A DNA stretch of 36,700 bases. It comes from an uncultured beta proteobacterium (lineage in GTDB: Bacteria; Pseudomonadota; Gammaproteobacteria; Burkholderiales; Burkholderiaceae_C). The DNA lies in NCBI GenBank assembly GCA_903822435.1, contig CAIJPE010000196.1, positions 1-36,700 on the forward strand, read 5' to 3'. Made by a program: the position numbers and the translations under genes. Shown piece after piece: positions 9,506 to 17,612 of this stretch; the first letter of the stretch is position 1, and the number at the start of each line of letters is the position of its first letter. The notes beneath the pieces were generated by a model that did no database searches, was not told the DNA's origin, and was given only the letters and a program-made list of their open reading frames with translations.

Positions 9506-9543
9506 TCGACGCGGCATCATCGGGTACCCCAACGGAGGCTGCG

Positions 9544-10755
9544 ATGAAATCAAGTCCATTCGCAACAGGGCTCGGGGCCGTCGCGGCCCTGCTGTTCTCG
9601 TCGTCAACGGCGTGGGCGCAGGCCCGATACGACCCCGGCGCAAGCGACTCCGAGATCAGGATCGGGCAGACCTTGCCCTACAGCGGAGCGGCCTCTTCCT
9701 ACGCCACGTTCGGTCGCGTCGAGGCGGCGTACTTCCGCAAGGTCAATGAAGAGGGCGGCATCAACGGGCGCAAGGTCGTGTTCCTGAGCCAGGATGACGG
9801 CTACAGCCCGCCCAAGAACGTGGAGTTGACCCGTCGCCTCGTCGAGCAGGACCAGGTACTCCTGATGTTCGGCTCCCTCGGAACGCCGCAGAACACGGCG
9901 GTGCATGCCTATCTGAATGCGCACAAGGTGCCGCAACTGTTCGTCTTCTCGGGCGCCGCCAAGTGGAATGACCCCCAGGGCCATCCCTGGACGATGGGGC
10001 TGCAAATCAACTACCAGACGGAGGGGAAGCTCTACGCGAAGCACGTCTTGCAGACAAGGCCGAACGCGAAAATCGCGGTGCTGACGCAGAACGACGACTT
10101 TGGCAGGGACTATCTGAAGGGATTGAAGGACGGTCTTGGCGAACGGGCCTCGACGATGATCGTCGCCGAAGCCACCTATGAAGCCACCGATCCCACGGTG
10201 GATGCGCAGGTCATTCAGTTGCAGGGGTCCGGCGCCGATGTCTTCATGAACATGAGCCTGCCGAAAACCGCGTCGCAGGCCATCCGCAAGGCCTACGATC
10301 TGGGCTGGAGGCCGACGCAGTACCTCACTTCTGTTTCTGCCTCGGTGGGTTCCGTGCTGGCGCCGGCCGGCCAGGAGAAGTCCGTGGGGATCCTCACCGG
10401 CACAGCCGGGAAAGACCCGACCGATGCGAGATGGGCCAACGACCCCGGCATGAACGAGTGGCGTGCGTTCATGAAGAAGTACTACCCCGAGGGGGATCCG
10501 ACCGACGGAAACAATATTTCAGGCTACCGCGCAGCGGTCCTGATGGTCCATGTGCTCAGGCAATGCGGGAACGATCTGACCCGCGAAAACGTGATGCGCC
10601 AGGCCGCCAGCCTGCACGATTTCGCAGTTGCCATCAATCTGCCAGGGATCTTGCTCAACACCAGCCAGACCGACTTTGCCCCGACCAAGTCGATGCAACT
10701 GGTGCGATTCGACGGGAAGTCCTGGACGCCTTTAGGAGACGTGATCGGGCCTTGA
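9544..10755 (+). CDS. LivK-type ABC transporter substrate-binding protein
   Basis: 403 residues. The ATG at 9544 is chosen because GGAGG lies five bases upstream and a signal peptide follows at once (MKSS, hydrophobic core, cleavage after AWAQA). The mature protein matches the Peripla_BP_6 (branched-chain amino acid/amide binding) family: IRIGQTLPYSG at the start, EEGGINGRKV, FGSLGTPQN, and a central hinge region KIAVLTQNDDFGRDY. It is expected in the periplasm, presenting a small solute to an ABC importer. No permease or ATPase gene is adjacent, so it is an orphan here. The gap to the hydrolase gene is about 100 bases and holds the inverted repeat, so co-transcription is uncertain. The ligand is unknown; aromatic or short-chain acids are possible as well as amino acids. 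Confidence 0.88.
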   Translation: MKSSPFATGLGAVAALLFSSSTAWAQARYDPGASDSEIRIGQTLPYSGAASSYATFGRVEAAYFRKVNEEGGINGRKVVFLSQDDGYSPPKNVELTRRLVEQDQVLLMFGSLGTPQNTAVHAYLNAHKVPQLFVFSGAAKWNDPQGHPWTMGLQINYQTEGKLYAKHVLQTRPNAKIAVLTQNDDFGRDYLKGLKDGLGERASTMIVAEATYEATDPTVDAQVIQLQGSGADVFMNMSLPKTASQAIRKAYDLGWRPTQYLTSVSASVGSVLAPAGQEKSVGILTGTAGKDPTDARWANDPGMNEWRAFMKKYYPEGDPTDGNNISGYRAAVLMVHVLRQCGNDLTRENVMRQAASLHDFAVAINLPGILLNTSQTDFAPTKSMQLVRFDGKSWTPLGDVIGP

Positions 10756-10810
10756 TCGTCGGGCCCTTGGCCGCGTGGTCGGCGATCCGCAACCGCCAGC
10801 CCTTGAGCCA

Positions 10811-11455
10811 TCAAAGTCCGCTCAAGGACTGCAGGTAGGCAGCGACGTCGTCGATGTTCTGCTGGGTGAGTTCGTGCGCCACGGTCTTCATGATGCTGCC
10901 CTCGGGACGCTCGTCGGTACGCTGAAAGACGATCAGCTGCTTGACGAGATAGTCGGCGTGCTGCCCGGCCAGCCGCGGAAAGGTGCCGTTGCCCTTCGCC
11001 TGGGCGCCATGGCACGTGGCGCAGGGGGGCACGCCCTTGTCGGGGACGCCGTGCTCGAAGACGGCTTGGCCGCCCTCCAGCCGCCCGCGACCGCCGTCGA
11101 TGACCTCGCCGGTCTGCACCTGACCGCTGTAGAACTTGGCCAATCCCTTGATCTGCTCATCCGTCAGCCTGCGGCTCAGGCCCCACATGTATTCGAAGCC
11201 TGCAGGGTCGTGTCGGCCGTGGCTCTTGAAGCCGTTGAGTTGAGCCTCGATGTAGGCCTCGGGCTGGGCGGCCAGATTCGGAAAGTTCGGCGAGGTGGCA
11301 TTGCCCGTCAGGCCATGGCAGTTCGAGCAGACTTGCTGCGCCAGGGTTGTTGCCGATACCGCCGGATTGGCCAGGTCGCGCGAGCGTTCAGGGTTGGCGC
11401 AGCCGATGGACAACGCCGCAGCGGCCAAGAGCAGCGTCCAGGTGCCAGATTTCAT
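10811..11455 (-). CDS. Diheme cytochrome c (c4-like) lipoprotein
   Basis: 214 residues with two c-type heme sites, CSNCH at 43-47 and CATCH at 145-149, in two similar halves, as in cytochrome c4. Met90 (FEYM) and Met189 (SIMK) are plausible sixth heme ligands. The signal ends in a lipobox (SIGC, Cys19), so it is probably lipid-anchored and faces the periplasm. The start at 11455 has GGAGGA eight bases upstream. It lies 41 bases downstream of the fused cytochrome-barrel gene on the same strand, which suggests one operon and a role in carrying electrons between that outer-membrane protein and inner-membrane carriers. The cytochrome assignment is directly visible; the electron route is inferred. 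Confidence 0.92.
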   Translation of the reverse strand: MKSGTWTLLLAAAALSIGCANPERSRDLANPAVSATTLAQQVCSNCHGLTGNATSPNFPNLAAQPEAYIEAQLNGFKSHGRHDPAGFEYMWGLSRRLTDEQIKGLAKFYSGQVQTGEVIDGGRGRLEGGQAVFEHGVPDKGVPPCATCHGAQAKGNGTFPRLAGQHADYLVKQLIVFQRTDERPEGSIMKTVAHELTQQNIDDVAAYLQSLSGL

Positions 11456-11496
11456 GATGCGGTTCCTCCGGATGGGTGATGGCCTGCCAGCGGCTT

Positions 11497-12960
11497 TCAG
11501 TAGGCCAGCCAGGTGTAGAGGAAGAGGGTGTCGTTGTCGCGGGCATCGCGCCCGAACCCGTCGTAGTTCGTGGAAGCGCCGTTGAATTTGCTGTAGGCCG
11601 TGTATTGAGCGCCAATCCGCATGAACTGGATCGGCAGCCAGAAGGCTTCCAGCGTCGAGCCTCGCGTGGCCGGGTTGCCCGACAGGTTGCTGCCGGCGCC
11701 TGCGGTCTGGGTCAGATTACCGGTTGCGTCGTAACCGGCGGTCTGGGCCGCCGTGTTGGTCGTGCCGGTCAGGCTGAACACACCAAGGCTTGCGCCGTAC
11801 TTGGCCTGGTACACGTAGCTCAGCTTGGCCCGCAAGACGTGATTGGTGTCGGCGGCATTCGTGTTGGGCAGCGTGGCCGCGCCCGCGGCATCGAAGAAGG
11901 CCGACGGCTGATCGGCCTGTGCGGCGGGGTAGCGGTGGTGGTTGTACGTGTAGACCAGCTGGGCCGTGAAGGCGTGGGGATCGAGCTGGTACTGGTATTG
12001 CGAGTCGATGTTGATATCGGTGTAGCGGTGCGTGCTGGCCGGGTCGGATGTGTCCAGCGGATCGTCGTAGACCTGGGCGACCATGCCGGAGGTCCCGACC
12101 ATCAGGCTGTGGGCTCCCCATTCGGTGTTGAGAGCCAGGCGCCAGTACGGATTGATGCCCCTGAGCTGGGTCTTGCTGGCCTTGTCGACGCCCGCGCTCA
12201 TGAAGGCGCTCAGGCCGCGTGAGGTGCCATAGCCGCCCACTTCGACATAGAGGCGCTTGTTCAGGTAGGCGTAGGCCGTGAGCCCGGCGATGTTGCCCCC
12301 GGCGCCAAAGCCCGGATAGGGCGCGCTGCCATCGACGAAGCGGCTGCTGGTCGGGCTGGGCACCGGCACGTATTGCATCCAGGCCGACGCCGTGTTCCAG
12401 GGGTCCGACACCGAAGGATTGTTGTTGGCGCTGATGCCGACGATGAGATCGCGCTGGCTGCTGATGAAGCGGTCCGCGAAGCGGATGTCGATGTTGTCGG
12501 CGCTGGTGTGGCCGTGGAAGGCGCCATTGGCGTCCTGCGTGGCGTAGGGGTCGTAGGTGATCTGCGCGAAGCCGCCGATGTTGTCCGTCACCTTCCCACC
12601 CAACAACAGGCTGGCCGTGGCGAGGATGGGCCGGTTGTTCTTCTGGAAGTCGCCGGCCGGGTCGTCAGACTTTGCCGTATTGGCAACCTTGGACATCGAC
12701 ACCACCGCCATCGCCGAGATGGGCATGGCCCTCTCGCCGATGGTGTAGCCGGTCATCTTGAACAGCCGACCGTAAGGCGTCAGTTCGGGGAACTGACCGC
12801 CCGCGTGGCAAGCCACGCAGTTTTGTCCCGTTTGCCGGTTGAACGCAGGGATGGCTTGCGCATCCAGGGTCAGCATGGCGAGGGTCCAGGGCAGGAAAGC
12901 GAGCAGGGCCGCCCCGCGCCTGGAGACCACACAGCCACTTTCCCGGGTCGAGGTCATCAT
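11497..12960 (-). CDS. Fused monoheme cytochrome and outer-membrane beta-barrel protein (Cyc2-like architecture)
   Basis: 487 residues. The start at 12960 has GGAG eight bases upstream (a second ATG follows immediately). A signal peptide ends near AQA, residue 36. One heme site, CVACH at 48-52, follows directly, with the motif FPELTPYGRLFKMTGY behind it. From about residue 90 to the end the sequence alternates polar and hydrophobic residues in barrel-type strands with Gly/Asn/Asp turns, and it ends in the aromatic TWLAY, the usual C-terminal signal for barrel insertion. This is the layout of fused cytochrome-porins such as the iron oxidase Cyc2: a heme plug joined to a porin that moves electrons across the outer membrane. 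I do not claim it is Cyc2; a related heme-barrel family of unknown role is equally possible. It leads the operon with the diheme cytochrome. Confidence 0.85.
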   Translation of the reverse strand: MMTSTRESGCVVSRRGAALLAFLPWTLAMLTLDAQAIPAFNRQTGQNCVACHAGGQFPELTPYGRLFKMTGYTIGERAMPISAMAVVSMSKVANTAKSDDPAGDFQKNNRPILATASLLLGGKVTDNIGGFAQITYDPYATQDANGAFHGHTSADNIDIRFADRFISSQRDLIVGISANNNPSVSDPWNTASAWMQYVPVPSPTSSRFVDGSAPYPGFGAGGNIAGLTAYAYLNKRLYVEVGGYGTSRGLSAFMSAGVDKASKTQLRGINPYWRLALNTEWGAHSLMVGTSGMVAQVYDDPLDTSDPASTHRYTDINIDSQYQYQLDPHAFTAQLVYTYNHHRYPAAQADQPSAFFDAAGAATLPNTNAADTNHVLRAKLSYVYQAKYGASLGVFSLTGTTNTAAQTAGYDATGNLTQTAGAGSNLSGNPATRGSTLEAFWLPIQFMRIGAQYTAYSKFNGASTNYDGFGRDARDNDTLFLYTWLAY

Positions 12961-13208
12961 TTGCGAGACTCCGTTGAACGATCGATGACATCAGGCTCGC
13001 ATTCGACCGGTGCCAGGTTGACGTGAATCAAGGCCGCGACGGCGCCCGGCAATCCAGGCTGGAAGCGCCCACCCGCCCGTCATGGCGCAACGGCCGATCG
13101 GTTGCGCATCGTGGAGCATCGTTGCTGGCCGGACGCGGCGTCCGTGCGCTACCGAACAGCGCCGGTCGAATTCCGGGGCCCTCTCGAACAGGCGGCAGGG
13201 ACTTGGAC

Positions 13209-14093
13209 TCAGTCGCGCATGATGTCCGCGACCAGCTTGCGCACGATGGGCAGGGCGGGCGGCTCAGCCCGGCGGGCGAGCGTGACGATGCCGAAGCGCG
13301 CGGTCGCGTTCATCGCCGGCTTGAGCACCAACTCTTCGAGATCGGGCGCCGCGGCGCGGATGGCGATCAGCACGGCATCACTGTGGCGCACCACGTCGAC
13401 GAGGCTGGGGATTTCCTCGCAGCGCAGCGTCACGCACGCGTTCGGGTGGGCCTCGGGCCCGTAGCGCTCGACCATCGTGCGCGCGACCTCGTCGCTCAGC
13501 GGCGTCGAGGCGATGGGAAACTGCCGCAGCGCATCGAAGCGAACGGCGCCCTTCCACCGCGTGAGCGGATGGCCTGCGCGCACCATGAAAGCGCCACGCA
13601 TCTCGACCAGGTTGGCCACGCGCAAGTCGGGGGCCGGTGACAACGAGCGGGCGTCGACGACCAACGCATCGAGTTCGCGTTCGCGCAACTGGCGCGTCAG
13701 CACATCGGTATGGCCCCGCGCGATCTCCACGTGAATGGCCGGGTGAGACCTGGCCATCGTCCTCAGCAGCGGGGTCATCAGCATGGCGCCCGGCCCCGAA
13801 CCCAACCCGAGGCGCACCGTGCCCGAGCGACCTTCCTGCATCTGTCTTCCGCTGCCGGCCAGTTCATCGGCGTCGAGCACCAGTTGGCGCGCGCGCTGCA
13901 ACGCCTCGGCGCCGAAAGGCGTCAGGACACTGCGCCGCCCCACGCGGTCGAACAGCGGCTGGCCGAGTTCATCCTCCAGGGCCCGGATGCTGCGGCTGAG
14001 CGCAGGCTGGGTCAGGAACAGCGCCTCGGCCGAGCGCGTGAACGAACCGCTCTGCGCCAGCGCTATCAGGTGGCGAAGCTGCACGAGCGTCAT
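13209..14093 (-). CDS. LysR-family transcriptional regulator
   Basis: 294 residues from the ATG at 14093, chosen because MTLVQLRHLIALAQ is the normal family start; an upstream ATG at 14150 would add 19 atypical residues. The winged helix-turn-helix occupies about residues 1-62 (SGSFTRSAEALFLTQPALSR and the following ALEDELGQPLFDR). The remainder is the periplasmic-binding-like effector domain (GTVRLGLGSG, then HPAIHVEIARG). LysR proteins respond to small molecules and often control the divergent gene, here the MHS-type transporter starting at 14271. It lies about 250 bases upstream of the cytochrome operon on the same strand, so that operon is a second possible target. The effector is unknown. 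Confidence 0.93.
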   Translation of the reverse strand: MTLVQLRHLIALAQSGSFTRSAEALFLTQPALSRSIRALEDELGQPLFDRVGRRSVLTPFGAEALQRARQLVLDADELAGSGRQMQEGRSGTVRLGLGSGPGAMLMTPLLRTMARSHPAIHVEIARGHTDVLTRQLRERELDALVVDARSLSPAPDLRVANLVEMRGAFMVRAGHPLTRWKGAVRFDALRQFPIASTPLSDEVARTMVERYGPEAHPNACVTLRCEEIPSLVDVVRHSDAVLIAIRAAAPDLEELVLKPAMNATARFGIVTLARRAEPPALPIVRKLVADIMRD

Positions 14094-14142
14094 CGGGAAA
14101 ACCTGCTTCTTGCATTCACGAAACTCATCATAAGCGCACCGA

Positions 14143-14152
14143 CAATGCATTG
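14143..14152. promoter_or_regulatory. Palindrome CAATGCATTG in the LysR/MHS divergent region
   Basis: A perfect 10-base palindrome lies in the 177-base space between the divergent lysR-type and transporter starts. LysR operators usually hold short dyads in such spaces, so it is a candidate core of a regulatory site. It does not fit the T-N11-A box closely, and chance occurrence is possible. Confidence 0.3.
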
Positions 14153-14270
14153 GACGTCAAGCATGGCCGCTCCTACATTGCAGCCGGCGCTGGGACGGTT
14201 GAACCGGCGTCACTCGGGCCACCCGGGCCGAGCGCCTTCTCACCGATCGACCCATCCAGCGAGCACCGAC

Positions 14271-15599
14271 ATGAACCCGTCTGCCTCCCATCCCCTGCCG
14301 GTTGCGCCCCATCGCGCAGCGGCTCCCCGAGCCAGCACACGACCCGCGGCCGGCGTGCCCAAGCGCGTGGTGGCCGCCACCGTGGCCGGCAATGCGCTGG
14401 AGTTCTACGACTTCGTCACTTACGCGTTCTTTGCGGTGTACATCGGCAAGACCTTCTTCCCGGCGTCCACGCCGATGGGCAGCCTGCTGCTGTCGGTGGC
14501 GGTGTTCGGTGTCGGATTCTTCGCGCGGCCGGTCGGCGGCGTGCTCATCGGCGCCTTCGCAGACCGCGCCGGCCGGCGCCCTGCCCTGCTGTTGACCATC
14601 GCCCTCATCACCGTGGGCACGCTGGGCCTGGCCCTCACGCCGTCGTACGACAGCATCGGCCTGGCCGCACCGATCATCGTGGTGCTGTGCCGCCTGATCC
14701 AGGGGCTGGCGCTGGGGGGTGAGGTCGGCCCCTCCAGCGCGTTCCTGATCGAGTCCGCACCGCCCGCGAAGCGGGGCCTGTACGCCAGCTGGCAGTTGGC
14801 CAGCCAGGGCGCGGCCGGCCTCGTGGCCGGCGCGATGGGCCTGCTGCTGACCCACGCCCTGGCCCCGGCCGAGATGCTGGCCTGGGGCTGGCGCGTGCCC
14901 TTCCTGGTCGGCCTGCTGCTGCTGCCGCTGGCTCTGTACCTGCGCCACAACATGCCCGAAACCCTGCATGCCGCCCCTGCCCAGGCCGCCCGGTCCGGCA
15001 TGGCGGGCCTGAAGCGCCAGCGCGGACTGATCGGCCTGGCCGTGCTCGTGGTCATCGGTGGCACGGTGTCCACGTACGTGGGCAACTTCATGACCACCTA
15101 CGCCATCACGACCTTGAAGATGTCGCCTGTGCTGGCCATGGGCGCCACCGTGGTCGGCGGCTTGAGCACGCTGGTGTTCTCGCTGATCGGCGGCTGGATG
15201 TGCGACCGCTTCGGCCGCAAGCCGACGATGTTCTGGCCGCGCGTGGCGGCCGCGGTGCTGACGGTGCCGGCCTTCATGCTGCTCGTCGCGCAGCCCTCGG
15301 CCACGACGCTGTTCGCGGTGTCGGGCTTCCTGGCCGCGCTCACGGCCATCAGCGGTGCCGCGTCCCTTGTGGCCATCCCCGAGCTCTTGCCGCGCGGCAT
15401 CCGTGCCACGGGCATGTCCATCGCCTATGCGGTGGGTGTGTCGCTGTTCGGTGGCACCACGCAGCTCGTCATCACCTGGCTCATCGGCGTGACCGGCAAC
15501 CCTGCGGCACCGGCCTGGTACGTGGCCGGCGCCAGCGTCGTCACTGCCTTGGCGATGCTGGCCATGCCCGAGAGCCGCCACCGCGCCCTGGAGGACTGA
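14271..15599 (+). CDS. MFS transporter, metabolite:H+ symporter (MHS) type
   Basis: 442 residues from the ATG at 14271. About 45 Pro/Ala/Arg-rich residues precede the first membrane helix. The MHS signature GNALEFYDFVTYAFFAVYIG at helix 1 and ADRAGRRPAL in the helix 2-3 loop place it with proton symporters for citrate, alpha-ketoglutarate, proline or shikimate. Twelve hydrophobic segments can be traced, and a second loop motif (MCDRFGRKP) opens the C-terminal half. It should import an organic acid or similar metabolite across the inner membrane. It is divergent from the LysR gene, its likely regulator. The ribosome binding site is weak (GAGC before the start). Confidence 0.9.
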   Translation: MNPSASHPLPVAPHRAAAPRASTRPAAGVPKRVVAATVAGNALEFYDFVTYAFFAVYIGKTFFPASTPMGSLLLSVAVFGVGFFARPVGGVLIGAFADRAGRRPALLLTIALITVGTLGLALTPSYDSIGLAAPIIVVLCRLIQGLALGGEVGPSSAFLIESAPPAKRGLYASWQLASQGAAGLVAGAMGLLLTHALAPAEMLAWGWRVPFLVGLLLLPLALYLRHNMPETLHAAPAQAARSGMAGLKRQRGLIGLAVLVVIGGTVSTYVGNFMTTYAITTLKMSPVLAMGATVVGGLSTLVFSLIGGWMCDRFGRKPTMFWPRVAAAVLTVPAFMLLVAQPSATTLFAVSGFLAALTAISGAASLVAIPELLPRGIRATGMSIAYAVGVSLFGGTTQLVITWLIGVTGNPAAPAWYVAGASVVTALAMLAMPESRHRALED

Positions 15600-15686
15600 A
15601 AGCGCAGGCCTGACCCCGTGAATGAGGGGGCCACCGCCCGGCCGATGGTTGGGCGCGTTCTGGCCAGGCTCCCGGACAATGTGCGC

Positions 15687-15959
15687 ATGCTGATTGCAAC
15701 GCACACCCTCCGGGAAACCCTCCGCCCAGGCGGCGCCGAGCACTTCGTCTGCGACGTTTCCTGCCGCCTGATGCGCAACGTGCACGGCCTGGAGTCCATG
15801 CACATCAACGGCTGGCTGAGCAGCGACAGCGCCCGTCGCGAGGTCTCGATCCTGGGCATCGCCAACCCCGGCGCATCCATGGTCGGACGCGAACACGACA
15901 TCGCGCGCGAGCACCTCTCGCGCGCCTGCCTTGCTCTGGCGGATCCGATCGAAGCGTAG
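15687..15959 (+). CDS. Small hypothetical protein
   Basis: About 90 residues if started at the ATG at 15687; the same frame is open from an ATG at 15618, giving 113. I do not recognise the family. Codon third positions are strongly G/C as in its neighbours, which favours real coding. The product has two cysteines close together (VCDVSC), a central GLESMHINGWLSS stretch and a helical C-terminus (EHDIAREHLSRACLALA). No signal peptide or membrane segment is seen, so it is probably cytoplasmic. Neither start has a clear ribosome binding site. Confidence 0.5.
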   Translation: MLIATHTLRETLRPGGAEHFVCDVSCRLMRNVHGLESMHINGWLSSDSARREVSILGIANPGASMVGREHDIAREHLSRACLALADPIEA

Positions 15960-16100
15960 CCGCGACCGCCTTGCGGCAGCGTGCGGTGCACAGCGCGCGG
16001 CGCGGGTGAAGCTCGATGCCCGAGACCGCAACCGCGGCGTCTCGACGGCAATCGCCCATGGGCGTTGGTATGCTGTGCCACCCCCTTGGAAGGCCTGTCC

Positions 16101-17612
16101 ATGACCCGTTGGCTCTGTGCCCTGCTCGCCCCCATCGCCCTGCTGATCACCCCCGCGTGGGCTGGCGAGGCCGGCACCACGGCCGCCTTCCAGCGCCTGC
16201 GCAGCGACCCTTGGCTGCTGCGCCAGTTCATGGCCGAGTTCCCCAAGGGGGGCGACCTGCACAACCACCTGGACGGCAGCATCTACGCCGAGAACATCAT
16301 CGCCTGGGCCGCCGCCGACGGCCTGTGCGTGGAGCCCGCCAGCGCCCAGATCAGCGCGCCGCCGTGCACCCCGCCGCGCGTGTCGATGCGCGACCATGCT
16401 GCCGACAGCGTCAACTACCGCCGCATGGTGGACGCCTACTCGGTGCGCAACTACGAGCGCGGGCCGGCATCCGGCCACGACCACGTCTTCGACGCCTTCG
16501 GCCTGTTCATCCCCGGCACCCTCGGCCGCCAACCAGAGATGCTGCGCGAGGCCAGCAACCGCCGCGGCGCCGAGAACACCGTCTACCTGGAGCTGCTGCA
16601 ATCCTGGGGCATGGACAAGGCCCGCGCGCTGGCGGCCGCCGAGCCCGGTGTGTTCACCCTGCAGGCCTCGCCCGCCGAACTGGCCCGGCACCCCGGGCTT
16701 CAACGGATCGTCGCCGAGACGCGCGCCGAGCTCGATCGGATCGAGGCCCGCTGGCGCGGGCTGTCACGCTGCGGCCAGCCCGATGCCGAGCCCGGCTGCG
16801 GGGTGGCGGTGCGGTACCTGGCACAGGTGATACGAACCTTCCCGCCCGAGCAGGTGCATGCGCAGATCGCGCTGGCCTTCCTGCTGGTCAATGCCGACGC
16901 CCGCTGGGTGGGCCTGAACCTGGTGGCGCCCGAAGACGACCCGAACACCCTGCGCAACTACCGCGAACAGCTGGGCATGATCGGCAGGATGGCCACGGTG
17001 TTCCCCAAGGTGCAGGTCAGCCTGCATGCCGGCGAGTTCGCGATGGGGCTGGTGCCGCCCGAAGACCTGCGCGACCACATCCGCATCGCGCTGGACGTGG
17101 CGGGCGCCCGTCGCATCGGCCACGGCGAAAGCATCGGGATCGAAACCAACGCCCGGCAGACCCTTCGCGACATGGCCACCCGGGGCGTGCTGGTGGAGAT
17201 CAACCTGACCAGCAATGCCATCATCCATGATCTGCAGGGCGAGCGGCATCCCTTCCTGCTGTACCGCAAGTTCGGCGTGCCCACGGCGCTGTCGGCCGAC
17301 GACGAGGGCGTGTTCCGCATCGACCTGACGAACGAATACGTGCGCGCCGCCAGCACCTACCCGGGCCTGGCGTATGGCGACTTCAAGCAGCTCTCGCGCA
17401 ACGGCCTGGCCTACGGCTTCCTGGAGGGTGAGCCGCTGCTGGCCGACACCGCCAGCGGCCGCTTCGTGCCGGCCTGCGCAGGCGAACGAGCAGGCCGCGA
17501 ACCCGCCCGCGCGGGTTGCCGCGCGCTGCTGGCGGCCAGCCCCAAGGCCCGGCTGCAATGGGATCTGGAGACGCGCTTCGCCCGCTTCGAAGCGGCACCG
17601 CATGCTCCTTGA
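16101..17612 (+). CDS. Secreted adenosine-deaminase-like metal hydrolase
   Basis: 503 residues; the start at 16101 has GGAAGG seven bases upstream. A signal peptide ends near TPAWA, residue 21. The amidohydrolase fold of adenosine/AMP deaminases is clear: HxH in DLHNHLDGS (His54, His56), SLHAGE (His309, Glu312), GHGESI (His341) and SADDEGVF (Asp400, Asp401). All metal and catalytic residues are present. It resembles secreted ADGF-type deaminases more than the cytoplasmic enzyme of about 340 residues. Three local cysteine pairs in the predicted mature protein (76/89, 224/233, 459/473) fit disulfides formed outside the cytoplasm. Expected role: deamination of adenosine or a related nucleoside in the periplasm. 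The stop overlaps the start of the next gene, an MFS transporter. Confidence 0.9.
   Translation: MTRWLCALLAPIALLITPAWAGEAGTTAAFQRLRSDPWLLRQFMAEFPKGGDLHNHLDGSIYAENIIAWAAADGLCVEPASAQISAPPCTPPRVSMRDHAADSVNYRRMVDAYSVRNYERGPASGHDHVFDAFGLFIPGTLGRQPEMLREASNRRGAENTVYLELLQSWGMDKARALAAAEPGVFTLQASPAELARHPGLQRIVAETRAELDRIEARWRGLSRCGQPDAEPGCGVAVRYLAQVIRTFPPEQVHAQIALAFLLVNADARWVGLNLVAPEDDPNTLRNYREQLGMIGRMATVFPKVQVSLHAGEFAMGLVPPEDLRDHIRIALDVAGARRIGHGESIGIETNARQTLRDMATRGVLVEINLTSNAIIHDLQGERHPFLLYRKFGVPTALSADDEGVFRIDLTNEYVRAASTYPGLAYGDFKQLSRNGLAYGFLEGEPLLADTASGRFVPACAGERAGREPARAGCRALLAASPKARLQWDLETRFARFEAAPHAP

Noticed and set aside
8058-9749. A 563-codon open frame on the plus strand
   Set aside because: It runs in another frame across the SGNH hydrolase, and its product is Arg/Gln/Gly-rich with no recognisable domain.
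11497-12960. Naming the cytochrome-barrel protein cyc2
   Set aside because: The architecture agrees, but the residues around the heme site differ from what I recall of Cyc2. Without a profile search the symbol would be unsupported.
14157-16703. An 848-codon open frame on the minus strand
   Set aside because: It lies opposite the MHS transporter, small hypothetical and deaminase genes, which have clear family motifs. Its product is His/Arg/Gln-rich low-complexity sequence typical of an antisense shadow in GC-rich DNA.
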